Program-made: the position numbers and the translations under genes
Assembly: GCA_947459215.1 (NCBI GenBank)
Contig: CANHCQ010000020.1
Span: 1-64,000, forward strand
Direction: 5' to 3'
Length of the DNA: 64,000 bases
DNA from: Phycisphaerales bacterium
GTDB lineage: Bacteria; Planctomycetota; Phycisphaerae; Phycisphaerales; UBA1924
Part shown: positions 42,846-50,032 of the stretch, one piece after another
Layout of the letters: the number at the start of each line of letters is the position of its first letter
Numbering within the stretch: position 1 is the first letter of the stretch
The notes under the pieces: model-generated
Seen by the model: only the letters and a program-made list of their open reading frames with translations
What the model was told of the DNA's origin: nothing
The model's database searches: none

Positions 42846-43886
42846 ATGATGGCGCTTCTTGCCAACGCCGGCACCGCGATGATGTGGATGCCTTTGCTAC
42901 ACCTGAGCATCGGCAACATCGTGATCGCCGTGGTGGAGGCGTTGCTGGTCTGGGCTGTGCTCCGACAGAGCCTGCCTCGCTGCTTCTGGATCATGCTGGC
43001 CGCCAACTACACGAGCGCAGGGCTTGGACTCATCTTGCGCGGCCGGTTCAACGATCTCGTTGCCCCGCTGTTCGGTGAGCCCGACATCTTCAACGCCAGC
43101 GCACGGCTTATGGCTTTCGCAGCCGCCGCGTTCGTTCTGACACTTCTCGTTGAAGCTCCTCTCACGCTCTGGCTGACCAAGCGAGCCGGTCTTCGGGTCT
43201 GGTGGGGAGTCGCCGCTCTGCTGATAGCGAACGCCGTGAGCTACACCGGTCTTGCGGTGTTGTACTCGCGTGCCAGTGCGCAAACGCTTCTGGTGACGCT
43301 GACGCCGGTCCGAACCGGTCCGCATGTCCCGGGTGACGACGCCTACGAGATCTGGTACCTCGATGCACAGACAGACCGCGTGCATGCCGTCGGGCTCGAT
43401 GGATCGCACCGGCGACAGATCTCGCAAACAACCTATCCAGACGCGACGTATCTCGCGGTTCTCGCGGATGAAGATTCGGTGCTTGCCTCAAGCGTGAAGA
43501 ACTACTCCACGGAGCGGGTTGCGGCCCTTCCAAAGGGCAGCGTGGCGACGGCGGACGAAGGACGTGTACCGGCGTGGTACGGCGACATCGATGCTCGACG
43601 ATTCCCGGGGCTTGCCGAGTCCGTGAAGGTCTGGGTCGGTGAATGGGCCGGTCGCGACACGTATCTTTGGGACGATGGTCCACCTCAGCGCGAGCTGCTC
43701 CAGATCGCGCACGAGAACGCCCTCGACAACTGGAGAATCGCGTACGTCACGGTACTGCCGGACACCAGGCTGGTCTTTCAACTCGGGCCAGAACAAATCT
43801 GCGTCGCCGATCCCAAGAAAAAGACGCTCGCCCTGATCGCACGCGGCCGCGGGCCGATCGTGATGCGAAACGCGACTGCGCCGTAG
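42846..43886 (+). CDS. Hypothetical four-helix membrane protein
   Basis: 346 residues. Four membrane helices in the first 145 residues (including LHLSIGNIVIAVVEALLVWA and FAAAAFVLTLLVEAPLTLWL) and a soluble, beta-rich C-terminal domain from about 150 (YEIWYLDAQTDRVHAVGLDG), which could form a partial beta-propeller. No family recognised. A much longer open frame upstream is antisense to pyrD and was discarded. Confidence 0.55.
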   Translation: MMALLANAGTAMMWMPLLHLSIGNIVIAVVEALLVWAVLRQSLPRCFWIMLAANYTSAGLGLILRGRFNDLVAPLFGEPDIFNASARLMAFAAAAFVLTLLVEAPLTLWLTKRAGLRVWWGVAALLIANAVSYTGLAVLYSRASAQTLLVTLTPVRTGPHVPGDDAYEIWYLDAQTDRVHAVGLDGSHRRQISQTTYPDATYLAVLADEDSVLASSVKNYSTERVAALPKGSVATADEGRVPAWYGDIDARRFPGLAESVKVWVGEWAGRDTYLWDDGPPQRELLQIAHENALDNWRIAYVTVLPDTRLVFQLGPEQICVADPKKKTLALIARGRGPIVMRNATAP

Positions 43887-43905
43887 CCCTTATCATGTCA
43901 TCCGG

Positions 43906-44349
43906 GTGGCAACTTTCAAGTGTCGCCAATGCGGTTATGACGTCACCGCGGTTCCCAGCGGAACGAGCTATCGCTGTCCGGAGTGCGGCAGCCAGGATTT
44001 GCCGCTGAGCCCGGATTGCCCGAACGTCGAATTGTGGTCCGCGCGGGCGTTGTGGTGCGCAGCGATCGTGACGCCGACGCTGATGGTCACCGCGAGCAGC
44101 CTGACGCGAGTTGGTCTGTCCGACTCTCTTGCTGCGATCGTGTTCTGGGGTGCGCCCTTGTGGAGTGCCCTGCTGTCGGGTCTGGTGGCGGGTGTTGTGG
44201 TCCATCTGCGTGCAACCAGCGCTCGCAACTCGCGGGTCATGCGATTCGCAATCCCCGCGATCTTGCTACACATCCTTTGTGGCTCCTTCATCGGCCTTGC
44301 GGCGGGAATCGCGACTGTGGTCGCAATGTTCATGATCTTCCCGTACTAG
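43906..44349 (+). CDS. Small membrane protein with N-terminal zinc ribbon
   Basis: 147 residues: zinc ribbon CRQCGYDVTAVPSGTSYRCP then ECG at residues 6-28, followed by three to four membrane helices (for example FWGAPLWSALLSGLVAGVVV). GTG start. Same architecture as the next gene; function unknown. Confidence 0.55.
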   Translation: MATFKCRQCGYDVTAVPSGTSYRCPECGSQDLPLSPDCPNVELWSARALWCAAIVTPTLMVTASSLTRVGLSDSLAAIVFWGAPLWSALLSGLVAGVVVHLRATSARNSRVMRFAIPAILLHILCGSFIGLAAGIATVVAMFMIFPY

Positions 44350-44404
44350 CCCGACACGTTCCAGTATCCGAGCAAAATGTTCCGTGGCGGTATCATCAGT
44401 CGTG

Positions 44405-44857
44405 ATGCGTCCGCTCTACTGCCGAAACTGCGGCTACGAACTTTCGCCACTCTTCCTGAGTGGCGAGCAGCGTCGGACGTGTCCGGAATGCGGCGCATCG
44501 GCGGACATCCGTCGTCTTCGAGACCGGGAGTGGAAGATCAACGCGATCCTGTCAGGGGCGTTGTGGGGTGGTGTCCCCACTGCCGGTTTGCTCGGCATGC
44601 CAGTGATCCTCTGGGCTGGCGGAACGCCCGATCTGGTCATCATCGTGATTCCCGGGTGCTGGGCGGCGGGCATATTTGTCGCTCTGGTTCGGGCCGGCTA
44701 CTTGCTCTCGAATCGTGTTCGGCCGTCGGTTGCACCTTGGGAGTTCGGGAGCTCGCTGCTGTGGACTGCCATGCTCAGCGGCTTCATCAATGTGGGCCTC
44801 TTGGTCATCTGGGCGGGCCTGATCTGGTGCGGTTGGGTGATCATCCGGTTGCTCTGA
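44405..44857 (+). CDS. Small membrane protein with N-terminal zinc ribbon (paralogue)
   Basis: 150 residues: zinc ribbon CRNCGYELSPLF...CPECGAS, then four membrane helices. It is similar in plan to the preceding gene and is probably a diverged duplicate. A TATCAT box lies eight bases before the ATG; the GTG just before the ATG is in frame too. Confidence 0.55.
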   Translation: MRPLYCRNCGYELSPLFLSGEQRRTCPECGASADIRRLRDREWKINAILSGALWGGVPTAGLLGMPVILWAGGTPDLVIIVIPGCWAAGIFVALVRAGYLLSNRVRPSVAPWEFGSSLLWTAMLSGFINVGLLVIWAGLIWCGWVIIRLL

Positions 44858-44873
44858 TCGCGTACCCTCCCCC

Positions 44874-45509
44874 ATGGACATCGCCCAGCGCATCGCTCAG
44901 TTCGAGAACATGGTTCAGGCCGATCCGACCAACGACATGGCGCACTACTCGCTCGCGGGGGCGTACGCCCAGGCGGGGCGGCATCGCGACGCCGCGGAGA
45001 GTTACGTCCGCTGCTTCCGCACCAACCGCGACATGTCCAAGGCCTATCAGCTTGCAGGCGCCGAGTTCGTCAAGTGCAACGACACCGTCAGCGCCGCCGA
45101 GGTGCTGAAGGAGGGCTACACCGTCGCGGCCCAGCGGGGCGACTTCATGCCCAAGAAGGCGATCGCGGACCTGCTCAAGCAGCTCAACGTGCCGCTGCCC
45201 GAGGTCGCGGGCGCGAAGGAAGAAGTCGCGCTGCCGCCGGGAACGTTTGTGTGCAAGAAGACGGGGCGGCCGGGGCACCAGCTGGCGCGGCCGCCTTTCA
45301 AGGGGCCAATCGGGCAGTGGATCTACGACAACATCTCGAGCGAGACGTGGAAGGACTGGATCGGCCAGGGCACCAAGGTCATCAACGAACTGCGGCTTGA
45401 CCTCTCCCGGGACGAACACGCCGAGACGTACGACCAGCACATGCGGGAGTACTTGGGGATTGATGAGGCGCTGCTGCGGGAGTTGGGGGAGAGGGCAAAT
45501 AGCAAATAG
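44874..45509 (+). CDS. TPR protein fused to a YggX-like (Fe(II)-trafficking) domain
   Basis: 211 residues. Residues 20-90 look like two TPR units (MAHYSLAGAYAQAGRHRDAA). Residues 123-195 match YggX: TFVCKKTGRPGHQL in place of the usual Cys-containing start, then IGQWIYDNISSETWKDWIGQ and NELRLDLSRDEHAETYDQHM. YggX is normally a free protein of about 90 residues that protects iron-sulfur clusters. The fusion suggests that it is brought to a partner by the TPR part. The last codons (ANSK and stop) come from a heptamer repeat array that has replaced the original end. Confidence 0.7.
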   Translation: MDIAQRIAQFENMVQADPTNDMAHYSLAGAYAQAGRHRDAAESYVRCFRTNRDMSKAYQLAGAEFVKCNDTVSAAEVLKEGYTVAAQRGDFMPKKAIADLLKQLNVPLPEVAGAKEEVALPPGTFVCKKTGRPGHQLARPPFKGPIGQWIYDNISSETWKDWIGQGTKVINELRLDLSRDEHAETYDQHMREYLGIDEALLRELGERANSK

Positions 45510-45628
45510 CAAATAGCAAATAGCAAATAGCAAATAGCGAATGGCAAATGGCAAATGGCCAAAGCACGCCCGGCTCACGGTGCCTTTGCCTTGAATTTGC
45601 TATTTGGCGCTTTGACATTTGCCATTTC
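45495..45628. repeat. GCAAATA heptamer array with inverted partner
   Basis: Six perfect tandem gcaaata units (45495-45536) followed by degenerate gcgaatg/gcaaatg/gccaaag units to about 45564. A shorter opposite-strand block (ttgctatttggcgctttg) follows at 45596-45628. The array begins inside the 3' end of the TPR-YggX gene. Related arrays: 61769-61869 and 46614-46634. Confidence 0.85.
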
Positions 45629-45639
45629 GCGTCGCGGGT

Positions 45640-46168
45640 TCACGTCCCCAAGTCGCGGTAGTAATACGTCGTCCCGCACTCTGCTCCATCCGGCATCAGC
45701 GCAAACCGCGGCACGTCGCCGACCTTGATCCAGCCGAGTTTTTCGTACAGCCGTGCCGCGTCGCCGCCGATGACGGCGTCGAGCACCAGCAAGTTGCGCC
45801 CGCACTCTCTTGCCATCACTTCGACGGCCCGCATCAGCGCCTCTCCTAGCCCGCGCCGACGCGCCCGCGGATGCACCAGCATCTTCACCACATCCGCCCG
45901 GTGCGGCTGATTCTCCGGCATATCCAGCACGAGCTGCACCGTGCCGCAGATGCCGCGCGGGTCCTCCGCGATCAGGATCGCCCTTTCCCCGGCCGCAACT
46001 CCCGCCGCGACCTTGCGCCAGAATGCCGTCGCCCGCTCACGCGTCAGCGGCAACATGAAGCTCACCGACGCACCCCCCCTCGACGCAATCGCTGAGCACA
46101 TCGACCAGATCTGGAATCTGTCGCTCATCAACCGCAAGCAGCCTTCGGATAGACACAGGATCGCACAC
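45640..46168 (-). pseudogene. GNAT acetyltransferase interrupted by a frameshift at a G7 run
   Basis: Frame 1 starts at GTG 46168, eight bases after a GGAGG, and reads CDPVSIRRLLAVDERQIPDL then VDVLSDCVEGG, a normal GNAT beginning. At the run of seven G (46073-46079, C on the plus strand) frame 1 leaves the family sequence, while frame 2 continues it with ASVSFMLPLTRERATAFW, VVKMLVHPRARRRGLGEALM (acyl-CoA loop) and LYEKLGWIKVGDVPRFAL. With six G the two parts join perfectly into about 175 residues. It is a sequencing error, a recent pseudogene or a phase-variable gene. Confidence 0.75.
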
Positions 46169-46234
46169 GTTGAGTTCCTCCGTCTTCCACGCGGCACAAC
46201 CGGTCGAATCGCGCCACCGATCCCCGCCGCTACA

Positions 46235-46570
46235 TCACCGCACACGCTCGGGATCTGGAAAATCCCGCCACAGCGCACTCTTAAAGTCCGTCACCGCGGC
46301 GTACACAGGAATGTGCAGCCGCTCCACCTCGCCGCTGCGGGTCGCGACGTGACTGAACGCGGCATCAAGCTGCGCGAGATTCTCCGCCCAGACCGTGATG
46401 TTGAACTCACCAAGCGATTCAGGCCCAAAGCCGAACTTGCGGCGCTTGAGCGTCCAGCCCGCGATCATGCCCTGGCCCTTCAGGTAGTCCAGATACGCCC
46501 GCACCGCCTCGGCGAACTCCAGGTCCTTCCGAGAGTCCTTGATGTTCACCCACATGTCGTAGTAGTTCAT
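46235..46570 (-). CDS. DUF6614-like small protein
   Basis: 111 residues; begins MNYYDMWVNIKDSRKDLEFA and ends ALWRDFPDPERVR. The central WTLKRRKFGFGPESLGEF and this ending match a small conserved family (DUF6614) of ferredoxin-like fold and unknown function. The ATG at 46570 fits the family length. It lies 66 bp upstream of the broken GNAT gene. Confidence 0.65.
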   Translation of the reverse strand: MNYYDMWVNIKDSRKDLEFAEAVRAYLDYLKGQGMIAGWTLKRRKFGFGPESLGEFNITVWAENLAQLDAAFSHVATRSGEVERLHIPVYAAVTDFKSALWRDFPDPERVR

Positions 46571-46636
46571 GAAGGGGATTGTTGCGAGCAAGGGAACGGG
46601 GGAAGAAAGGGCTGAATTGCCATTTGCCATTTCTGC

Positions 46637-46642
46637 TATCCT
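46637..46642 (+). promoter_or_regulatory. -10-like TATCCT before the ComEA-like gene
   Basis: TATCCT ends seven bases before the ATG at 46650 and no Shine-Dalgarno is present, compatible with a leaderless mRNA. Confidence 0.3.
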
Positions 46643-46649
46643 CCCCCGC

Positions 46650-47174
46650 ATGTCCCAACCTCCGGTGGTTGAAGACTGGACGTACGGCCCGGCCCGCTGG
46701 ATCGGGGTTGGCCTTGTCGTCGCGTTGTCGGCCGTGGGCTTGTCGTGGTCGCTCTCGTCGTCGCGTGCGACGCCCGCCGGAGCGGCGATCAGCACACCGA
46801 AGCCCGAACAGGTGAAGAGCGTCGCGAAGCCGGACGCGCCAGCCGCGCAAAGGTCGGAAGCCAAGCCCAAAGCCGGCGGCCCGATCGTCACCGAGTTACC
46901 CGCGGCTCCGGCACCCGCCGGTGCCCCGGCCCAACCCGAAAGCCCGCCGCCCGCAGTTCCTGTTGCGGCGAACCCGCCGGCCAAGATCAACGTCAACACG
47001 GCCTCAATCGCTGAACTCGAATCGCTCCCCGGCGTCGGTCCGAAGTTGGCCCAGCGCATCCTCGACGACCGCGCCAAGAACGGCAGCTACAAGTCCCTGA
47101 AAGACCTCGACCGCGTCAGCGGCATCGGCACCAAAACCCTCGAACGACTCGCGCCGCTCATCACCTTCGATTGA
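46650..47174 (+). CDS. ComEA-like helix-hairpin-helix protein
   Basis: 174 residues: an N-terminal membrane helix (WIGVGLVVALSAVGLSWSLS), a long Pro/Ala/Lys linker, and a C-terminal double HhH domain (INVNTASIAELESLPGVGPK and LKDLDRVSGIGTKTLERLAP). This is the form of ComEA, the periplasmic DNA receptor in natural transformation, which pulls DNA through the outer membrane. ComEC is not in the window. Confidence 0.8.
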   Translation: MSQPPVVEDWTYGPARWIGVGLVVALSAVGLSWSLSSSRATPAGAAISTPKPEQVKSVAKPDAPAAQRSEAKPKAGGPIVTELPAAPAPAGAPAQPESPPPAVPVAANPPAKINVNTASIAELESLPGVGPKLAQRILDDRAKNGSYKSLKDLDRVSGIGTKTLERLAPLITFD

Positions 47175-47236
47175 TCGCCCGGGGTCTCACCCACGGGAGC
47201 ACCGTCGCTCCCGTGCTCCCGCGCCAACGATCGGGC

Positions 47237-47419
47237 ATGAAAGCCGAAACCCTGCTCGCCGAACTCAACCGCCTCCGCAAGGACCTCGACGAAGACAAGT
47301 CCGACCTTGAGTGGCTGACGCTCCACCACGCCTTCTGCTTCATCAGCTACAAGATGGGCGAGTTTCAGAAGTACGTCGATGAACAAGCCAAGGCAGGTGC
47401 GTTCGACGAGTACAAGTGA
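47237..47419 (+). CDS. Small hypothetical protein
   Basis: 60 residues, Lys/Glu-rich and probably helical (MKAETLLAELNRLRKDLDED), Cys-poor, with no known motif. It starts 62 bp after the ComEA-like gene; the stop lies just before a repeat block. Coding character looks real (charge pattern, third-position GC). Confidence 0.45.
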   Translation: MKAETLLAELNRLRKDLDEDKSDLEWLTLHHAFCFISYKMGEFQKYVDEQAKAGAFDEYK

Positions 47420-47428
47420 TGCACGTAT

Positions 47429-47581
47429 CACAAGAGGCACAGAGACACAGAGAAGAGAGGGGCATGGAAAGCAGCAGGCTCTCGCGCGGCAGCCGGGTTG
47501 TCTCGTCATGCGTGTCGGCTTGGACTCTCGGCCGCTGGTTCTGAGCCAATCCCCTCTCTGTGCCTCTGTGCCTCTTGTGGT
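47429..47581. repeat. Inverted pair of CACAGAG-type repeat
   Basis: Left arm 47429-47462 (cacaagaggcacagagacac core) and right arm 47551-47581 are imperfect reverse complements with a few-base length difference. Same family as the block at 31745-31968. Confidence 0.75.
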
Positions 47582-47648
47582 TGACCGTTTCTCGGTCCCT
47601 CGTTCGCACGCCGTGCGGCGTCCCCGCGTTCAACTCCCGCGAATTTTG

Positions 47649-47677
47649 TTGCATCCGCAACGCGTTTCGGCGATAAT
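47649..47677 (+). promoter_or_regulatory. Promoter of the structured RNA candidate
   Basis: TTGCAT (47649-47654), 17-bp spacer, GATAAT (47672-47677). Predicted start near 47684. Same -35 hexamer and spacing as at 36162-36190. Confidence 0.5.
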
Positions 47678-47879
47678 GGAATATCGGTGACTCGAACCGG
47701 TTCACACGTGCACTGCACGACCGTGCCGGCAAGACCACCAACGACCGGTCTGGCCTGTCCCCTCACGGGGCAACCTGCCGGGCGATGTGCCGCGGGTGAC
47801 GGCCCGCGGAGGAATCCAGCGGCGGCGGGAGTACAAACCGCGACGGCTGCGCAGGTGTTCCAGTGAAGGAGGTGATCCA

Positions 47880-47915
47880 GTGATAGATCGTTGTACGCAG
47901 GGGCTGCGCGCTTAA
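47880..47915 (+). CDS. Possible 11-residue ORF after a full-length Shine-Dalgarno
   Basis: GTG at 47880 starts seven bases after the AGGAGG core of AAGGAGGTGATCC and reads MIDRCTQGLRA, then TAA. The spacing is ideal for initiation. Downstream hairpins and the terminator at 47979 would suit a leader-peptide attenuator. No sign of conservation can be judged from one sequence. Confidence 0.25.
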   Translation: MIDRCTQGLRA

Positions 47916-47978
47916 GGCGCCAGGCTCGACGGAGCCCGCGCGTTGCGCGGCCCGACTCCTACGTAATCGAACGTAGCG

Positions 47979-48012
47979 CCGGCGACCCCCTCGGGGTCGC
48001 CGGTTGTTTTTT
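47979..48012 (+). terminator. Strong Rho-independent terminator
   Basis: Perfect 11-bp stem ccggcgacccc/ggggtcgccgg (47979-47989 with 47993-48003), loop CTC, then TTGTTTTTT. Ends the structured RNA unit. Confidence 0.9.
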
Positions 48013-48033
48013 GCCACTTCCCACCGAGACTCC

Positions 48034-48091
48034 TCGCCCCCACCGTTCACCCCCGACCGCTCGCCCCCCACCGTTCGCCCCCACCGTTCGC
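48034..48091. repeat. Short imperfect tandem repeats CCCCCACCGTTCGC
   Basis: About four imperfect copies of a 13-15 base unit (tcgcccccaccgttc) between the terminator and the methyltransferase promoter. Confidence 0.6.
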
Positions 48092-48105
48092 GTTGCACAG
48101 CGCGG

Positions 48106-48111
48106 TACACT
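48106..48111 (+). promoter_or_regulatory. -10-like TACACT before the methyltransferase gene
   Basis: TACACT ends six bases before ATG 48118 and no Shine-Dalgarno is visible; suggests a leaderless transcript. Confidence 0.35.
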
Positions 48112-48117
48112 GAACTC

Positions 48118-48696
48118 ATGCCCAACGGGGGGACCATCGCCACTCGCGTTATCGGCTCGCCACTGGGTGAGTTGCTGTTGGCGACGACCGATCGCGGCGT
48201 GCGCGCCCTGCGGTTCCCGCCACACGAGCTGCGAGCGCCCGATGCCACCTCAGGCAAGCCCGCAAACAACGCACTCGCGCTGCTCGAGGCCCTCGAGTGT
48301 GAGGTCAAAGACTACTTCGCAGGACGCCTGCAGCGGTTCACCGTGCCGATCGATCAGGAAGGCACCGAGTTTCAACGCCGCTCGTGGTCGGAGTTGTGCC
48401 GCATCAGCTTCGGCGAGGTGATCACATACGCCGAGCTGGCGAAACGTGTCGGCAGCGCAAACGCCTTCCGCGCCGTCGGTGCGGCGAACGGCGCGAACAA
48501 GGTGGCGGTGATCGTGCCGTGCCACCGGGTGATCGCGTCGGACGGGACCTTGGGCGGGTACGGCGGAGAAGTCTGGCGAAAACGGTGGCTCCTCGAGCAC
48601 GAGCGGCGGGTGGCCGGGTTGCCGCCGCTGGATCTTTTCGAGATGAAGCTCCCCGGCGAGATTCCCGCGGAATCGCCGGCCGAGAGTTCGTTCTAG
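48118..48696 (+). CDS. ogt: Methylated-DNA-protein-cysteine methyltransferase
   Basis: 192 residues. The active site VIVPCHRVIASDG has the acceptor Cys 135; the wing-helix parts FGEVITYAELAKRVG and FRAVGAANGANKVAV are as in Ogt/MGMT. It repairs O6-alkylguanine by suicide transfer of the alkyl group to Cys. The C-terminal tail is about 25 residues longer than usual. Start ATG 48118 chosen because the longer frame upstream runs through the repeat region. Confidence 0.9.
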   Translation: MPNGGTIATRVIGSPLGELLLATTDRGVRALRFPPHELRAPDATSGKPANNALALLEALECEVKDYFAGRLQRFTVPIDQEGTEFQRRSWSELCRISFGEVITYAELAKRVGSANAFRAVGAANGANKVAVIVPCHRVIASDGTLGGYGGEVWRKRWLLEHERRVAGLPPLDLFEMKLPGEIPAESPAESSF

Positions 48697-48797
48697 CGGG
48701 CATGGGCCAAAGCTCGCGTCCAGTCGCTTCGGCCGGGCAATGCAACGCACCGTTCGTCGTTGCCAATACGGTGTAGCACGAGTTCAGGAGCCCCCCG

Positions 48798-49796
48798 ATG
48801 CGAGCAGCGACAATCGCGACGATTTTCGGACTCATTGGATCCGCGGCTGGGATCACCGCAACCGCGGCGGCGTCGCTCGGGGATGAGCCGGGCCTGCTCG
48901 CCGGACCGAAGGTTCTCGTGCCCGATCGCCGGGTATCGCTCGTCAAGATCGGGCCCGATGGCATGCTCGCATCGCTCGAGGACCGCGAGGAGATCGTGGC
49001 GGTGGATCTGCTGCGGCTTTCCGCCGCGGAACGCGATCCGATCGACCGACTGATTCGCCTGCGCGTCGCCGAGGTCATGTCCGGCGGCTTGGGGAAGATC
49101 CCGATCCTTCTTGAGCTACAGGAAACAATCGCCAGCGGCGAAGATGCAAAGGTCGACGACGTGCTGCAGCGCTTCGGCGCGACGCGGCCGACCTGGGCGA
49201 ACCCGACGCCGCTGGATGAGATCATCGAGACCGCACTGCCCGAGCACGCACGCGGCGACTATCGCGCCATCGTGGATGAGTACCGCGAAGCGTGGCTACA
49301 GCAGCACCGAGGAATGGATCTCGCCTTGGGCAGGGGGCGGGGCCTTCCAGGCCCCGCGCGTTCTCCGGACGCGATGTCTGCGGACTTGGATGCAGACGCG
49401 GCATCGGACACGGCTCTTCTGGTGAAGTTGGAACGCGACAAGAAGCTCGCCGACATCCGTCGCCCGACCGACGCGTCGCTCGCCCAGGCGCGCGAGCGGT
49501 TTGAGACGATCGGACGACGACTGGAACTGACGCCGGATCAGGAAGGCCGGATCCAGACACTGATTCAGGAGTACGCGACCGGCACGAACTTCAAGCCCAA
49601 GCCGCGGGACGGGTTGAAGTTGCTGGGCGATCTGTTTGGTGTGCTGACGTGGAAGCAGCAGGCGGAGATGGTGCGGTATCTGCGGGAGGAGAATCCAACG
49701 CCGCGGTGGAGGCCTTTGCGGGATTCGCCCCAGGGCACGCTGATGGCGGCGGGGTTGCCAGCGATGCTGATCATGGCGCGTCGGCGACGGAAATGA
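48798..49796 (+). CDS. Hypothetical secreted or membrane-anchored protein
   Basis: 332 residues. N-terminal signal (TIATIFGLIGSAAGITATAA), then an acidic helical protein with no recognised domain and a hydrophobic/Arg end (AAGLPAMLIMARRRRK). That ending resembles a C-terminal sorting signal (hydrophobic stretch then Arg cluster) but is short. Strong AGGAG seven bases before the ATG. A GC-rich palindrome at 49338-49356 lies inside the gene and encodes GRGLPGPARSP, likely an inserted repeat. Confidence 0.55.
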   Translation: MRAATIATIFGLIGSAAGITATAAASLGDEPGLLAGPKVLVPDRRVSLVKIGPDGMLASLEDREEIVAVDLLRLSAAERDPIDRLIRLRVAEVMSGGLGKIPILLELQETIASGEDAKVDDVLQRFGATRPTWANPTPLDEIIETALPEHARGDYRAIVDEYREAWLQQHRGMDLALGRGRGLPGPARSPDAMSADLDADAASDTALLVKLERDKKLADIRRPTDASLAQARERFETIGRRLELTPDQEGRIQTLIQEYATGTNFKPKPRDGLKLLGDLFGVLTWKQQAEMVRYLREENPTPRWRPLRDSPQGTLMAAGLPAMLIMARRRRK

Positions 49797-49805
49797 GAAC
49801 GCATT

Positions 49806-49833
49806 TCACCGCGGAGAACGCGGAGAACGCGGA
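49806..49833. repeat. CGCGGAGAA tandem repeat
   Basis: Three nine-base units (ccgcggagaacgcggaga), a variant of the CACAGAG family seen at 31745 and 47429. Confidence 0.7.
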
Positions 49834-49861
49834 GAGATAGCCAGGGTCAGACGTGTTGAAC

Positions 49862-49885
49862 AGCGAGCCGGGGCGTCCTCGCCCC
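49862..49885. repeat. Single copy of the AGCGAGCCGGGG repeat
   Basis: agcgagccggggcgtcctcg matches the arms of the inverted repeat at 22649-22754 with one difference over 24 bases (t for c). Confidence 0.75.
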
Positions 49886-50032
49886 GTGCGGTGGGTCACA
49901 CGAAGCACGATGTTGGCATATTGAAGGAACAACGTGTGTCGCCAGCCGGTTGCAACGGCGCCACGGCGGAGACGCTCAGGGCTCATCGTCCGACTCAAAC
50001 CGCGTCCCTCATCCCTTCTCCTACTATTCCCC

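Larger units (their letters stand above)
47684..48012 (+). ncRNA. Candidate structured RNA of unknown class
   Basis: A unit of about 330 nt framed by a promoter and a strong terminator, without a long reading frame on the plus strand. It shows a chain of hairpins: cccc/gggg at 47758-47770, ccgcggg/cccgcgg at 47790-47809, ggctc/gagcc at about 47923-47936, ctacgt/acgtag at 47959-47976 and the terminator. It contains AAGGAGGTGATCC (47866-47878), the complete complement of the 16S rRNA 3' tail. I checked by eye for signatures of tmRNA, RNase P RNA, SRP RNA and rRNA and found none. The two alternatives are a regulatory RNA or a leader with a very short ORF. Confidence 0.4.

Noticed and set aside
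47660-47720. tRNA-like GGTTCGAGTC on the minus strand
   Set aside because: The flanking bases do not pair into a T-stem or acceptor stem.
47866-47880. AAGGAGGTGATCCAG as the 3' end of a 16S rRNA gene on the minus strand
   Set aside because: Only the terminal 15 bases match; the adjoining sequence has none of the conserved 16S 3' helices.
47684-48012. Identity as tmRNA, RNase P RNA or SRP RNA
   Set aside because: The conserved cores of these RNAs (tRNA-like ends with tag ORF, GAGGAAAGTCC/ACAGAA, GGAAGNAGCAG) were not found by eye on either strand.
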